DNA of 64,000 bases. It comes from Megalobrama amblycephala (taxonomy: Eukaryota; Chordata; Actinopteri; Cypriniformes; Xenocyprididae). Positions 62,930-64,000 of the stretch are shown here, one piece after another. The translations under genes and the position numbers were made by a program. The notes under the pieces were generated by a model, which saw nothing but the letters and a program-made list of their open reading frames with translations, was not told the DNA's origin and did no database searches. The stretch spans positions 4,202,382 to 4,266,381 of the forward strand of contig NC_063066.1 in the NCBI RefSeq assembly GCF_018812025.1, given 5' to 3'. The stretch's first letter is position 1, and each line of letters begins with the position of its first letter.

Positions 62930-64000
62930 CTGTAGGGGTGAGAGAGGGGGAAATTTGAATACTGTAGGCCTGTTGCCACTAATTCAGCAGCATTTATTTC
63001 TAATTCATCATAAGTATTACATTTCATGTCAACATCTTATGCTCCTGCGAGATGCAGGCATTATGCAATACGCCACAACCTATGCTGATTATCTGCAGGA
63101 CGCCTAATTCACACGCCTGCATACGAGATCACACACATCTGCACTGTGGGTGCTACTGGTGAGTCATGACATCACACATACATTGGTGATTACCACAGGA
63201 TGCTGCCATGTAAATTTAAAATCCTAATTTTATTTAAAAAAAAAAAAAAAAAGTTTTTTGTCCAATTCTCACTATTAACTACAACTTTTGCTTCAATGAA
63301 CTCCTAATTACTGCTTATTAATAGTTAGTAAGGTAGTTGTTAAGTTTAGGTATTGAGTAGGATTAAGGGATGTAGAATATGGTCATGCAGAATAATATGT
63401 GCTTTATAAGTAATAATAAACAGCCAATATGCAAGCTAATAAGCTACTAATTAATAGTGAGAATTGGACCCTAGACTTAAGTGTTATATAACAAGCTAAA
63501 ATCTAATATGAGAATGAATTCATCCGGTGCATTACTGCACCTGAAATAACTTATGTCATATGACCACATCCCCTTATATTTATGTATCTGAGTGCTTGTT
63601 TGTATTACTAATGTGGTTTTCCTGAAGACATGAGAGAGTTATATAAAGCAAGAGTCTAAGGTATATATGAAAAACAGGTTTAAAAAAAAATCAGCTAGAG
63701 AACAGTGAGATGGCACATGTTGTTCAGTGCTACACATCCATGTGTAAATCTACTTAACAGACAAACTTTGGCACTAGCACATGATCAAATGCACTCTGCA
63801 TCTGCTGCAGTATCGCTGCCATGTTGCCATAGCAACCATTTCCCTCTACATCTGATTGGCCGAGCGGGGCTGCTGTTCAGTGGCCATGCAGATATGAGTC
63901 ATATGCAGTGTGCAGAATGGCTGCCGAGGGCTCGGAGGATGACTGTATTTTCACACATCTCTATATGCCTACAGCCACCATTCCCTCTCGATTGTCCAAG
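62930..64000 (-). other. fam13b intron upstream of the first visible exon
   Basis: Holds one MITE (63261-63472). I found no RhoGAP exon with splice sites here. Confidence 0.5.
63261..63472. mobile_element. MITE with GTCCAATTCTCACTATTAA ends
   Basis: 19-bp inverted ends GTCCAATTCTCACTATTAA and TTAATAGTGAGAATTGGAC. About 212 bp. Partial copy at 49990. Confidence 0.8.

Noticed and set aside
62930..64000. RhoGAP exon of fam13b
   Set aside because: I looked for conserved RhoGAP segments with splice sites on the minus strand and found none; they must lie further right.

Overview
The window is chromosomal DNA of a teleost, most likely a cyprinid (carp, minnow or zebrafish relative). Its genes are split by GT-AG introns and encode vertebrate proteins, and the introns are packed with short foldback DNA transposons, Tc1-like elements and hAT-like elements typical of cyprinid genomes. 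I saw no prokaryotic, organellar or viral gene system, and most open reading frames longer than 60 codons are chance.

There are two well-supported protein genes, arranged tail to tail. (1) klhl3 on the plus strand, 7005-22198: 15 coding exons whose phases all agree and join into 588 residues (BTB, BACK, six Kelch repeats). It is the substrate adaptor of a CUL3 ubiquitin ligase that targets WNK kinases. (2) fam13b on the minus strand, about 29360-62929 and continuing beyond the right edge: 17 in-phase coding exons give the C-terminal 684 residues. The N-terminal RhoGAP exons lie outside the window. A separate first exon inside its 14-kb intron (52725-52750) would give a shorter protein without RhoGAP.

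The left edge (1-4775) holds an AT-rich, UTR-like stretch with a polyadenylation signal near 1449, then three small spliced exons ending at a polyadenylation signal near 4750. From human gene order these may be alternative 3' exons of hnrnpa0, but no hnRNP coding sequence is in view.

The rest is repeats. These include three decayed Tc1-like transposons (8873-9940, 12231-13834, 22887-24098), many TTAA-flanked foldback elements, hAT-like elements (two with perfect 8-bp target duplications), several nested insertions whose order can be read from their duplications, a 34-bp minisatellite of 32 units (27428-28535), and a (TA)n tract beside a fam13b exon. The most useful second-look items are the internal fam13b promoter and first exon, the 15-unit higher-order duplication in the minisatellite, the triple nest at 61040-62700, the RFX-type palindrome upstream of klhl3, and transposon ends lying within about 20 bp of fam13b splice donors.
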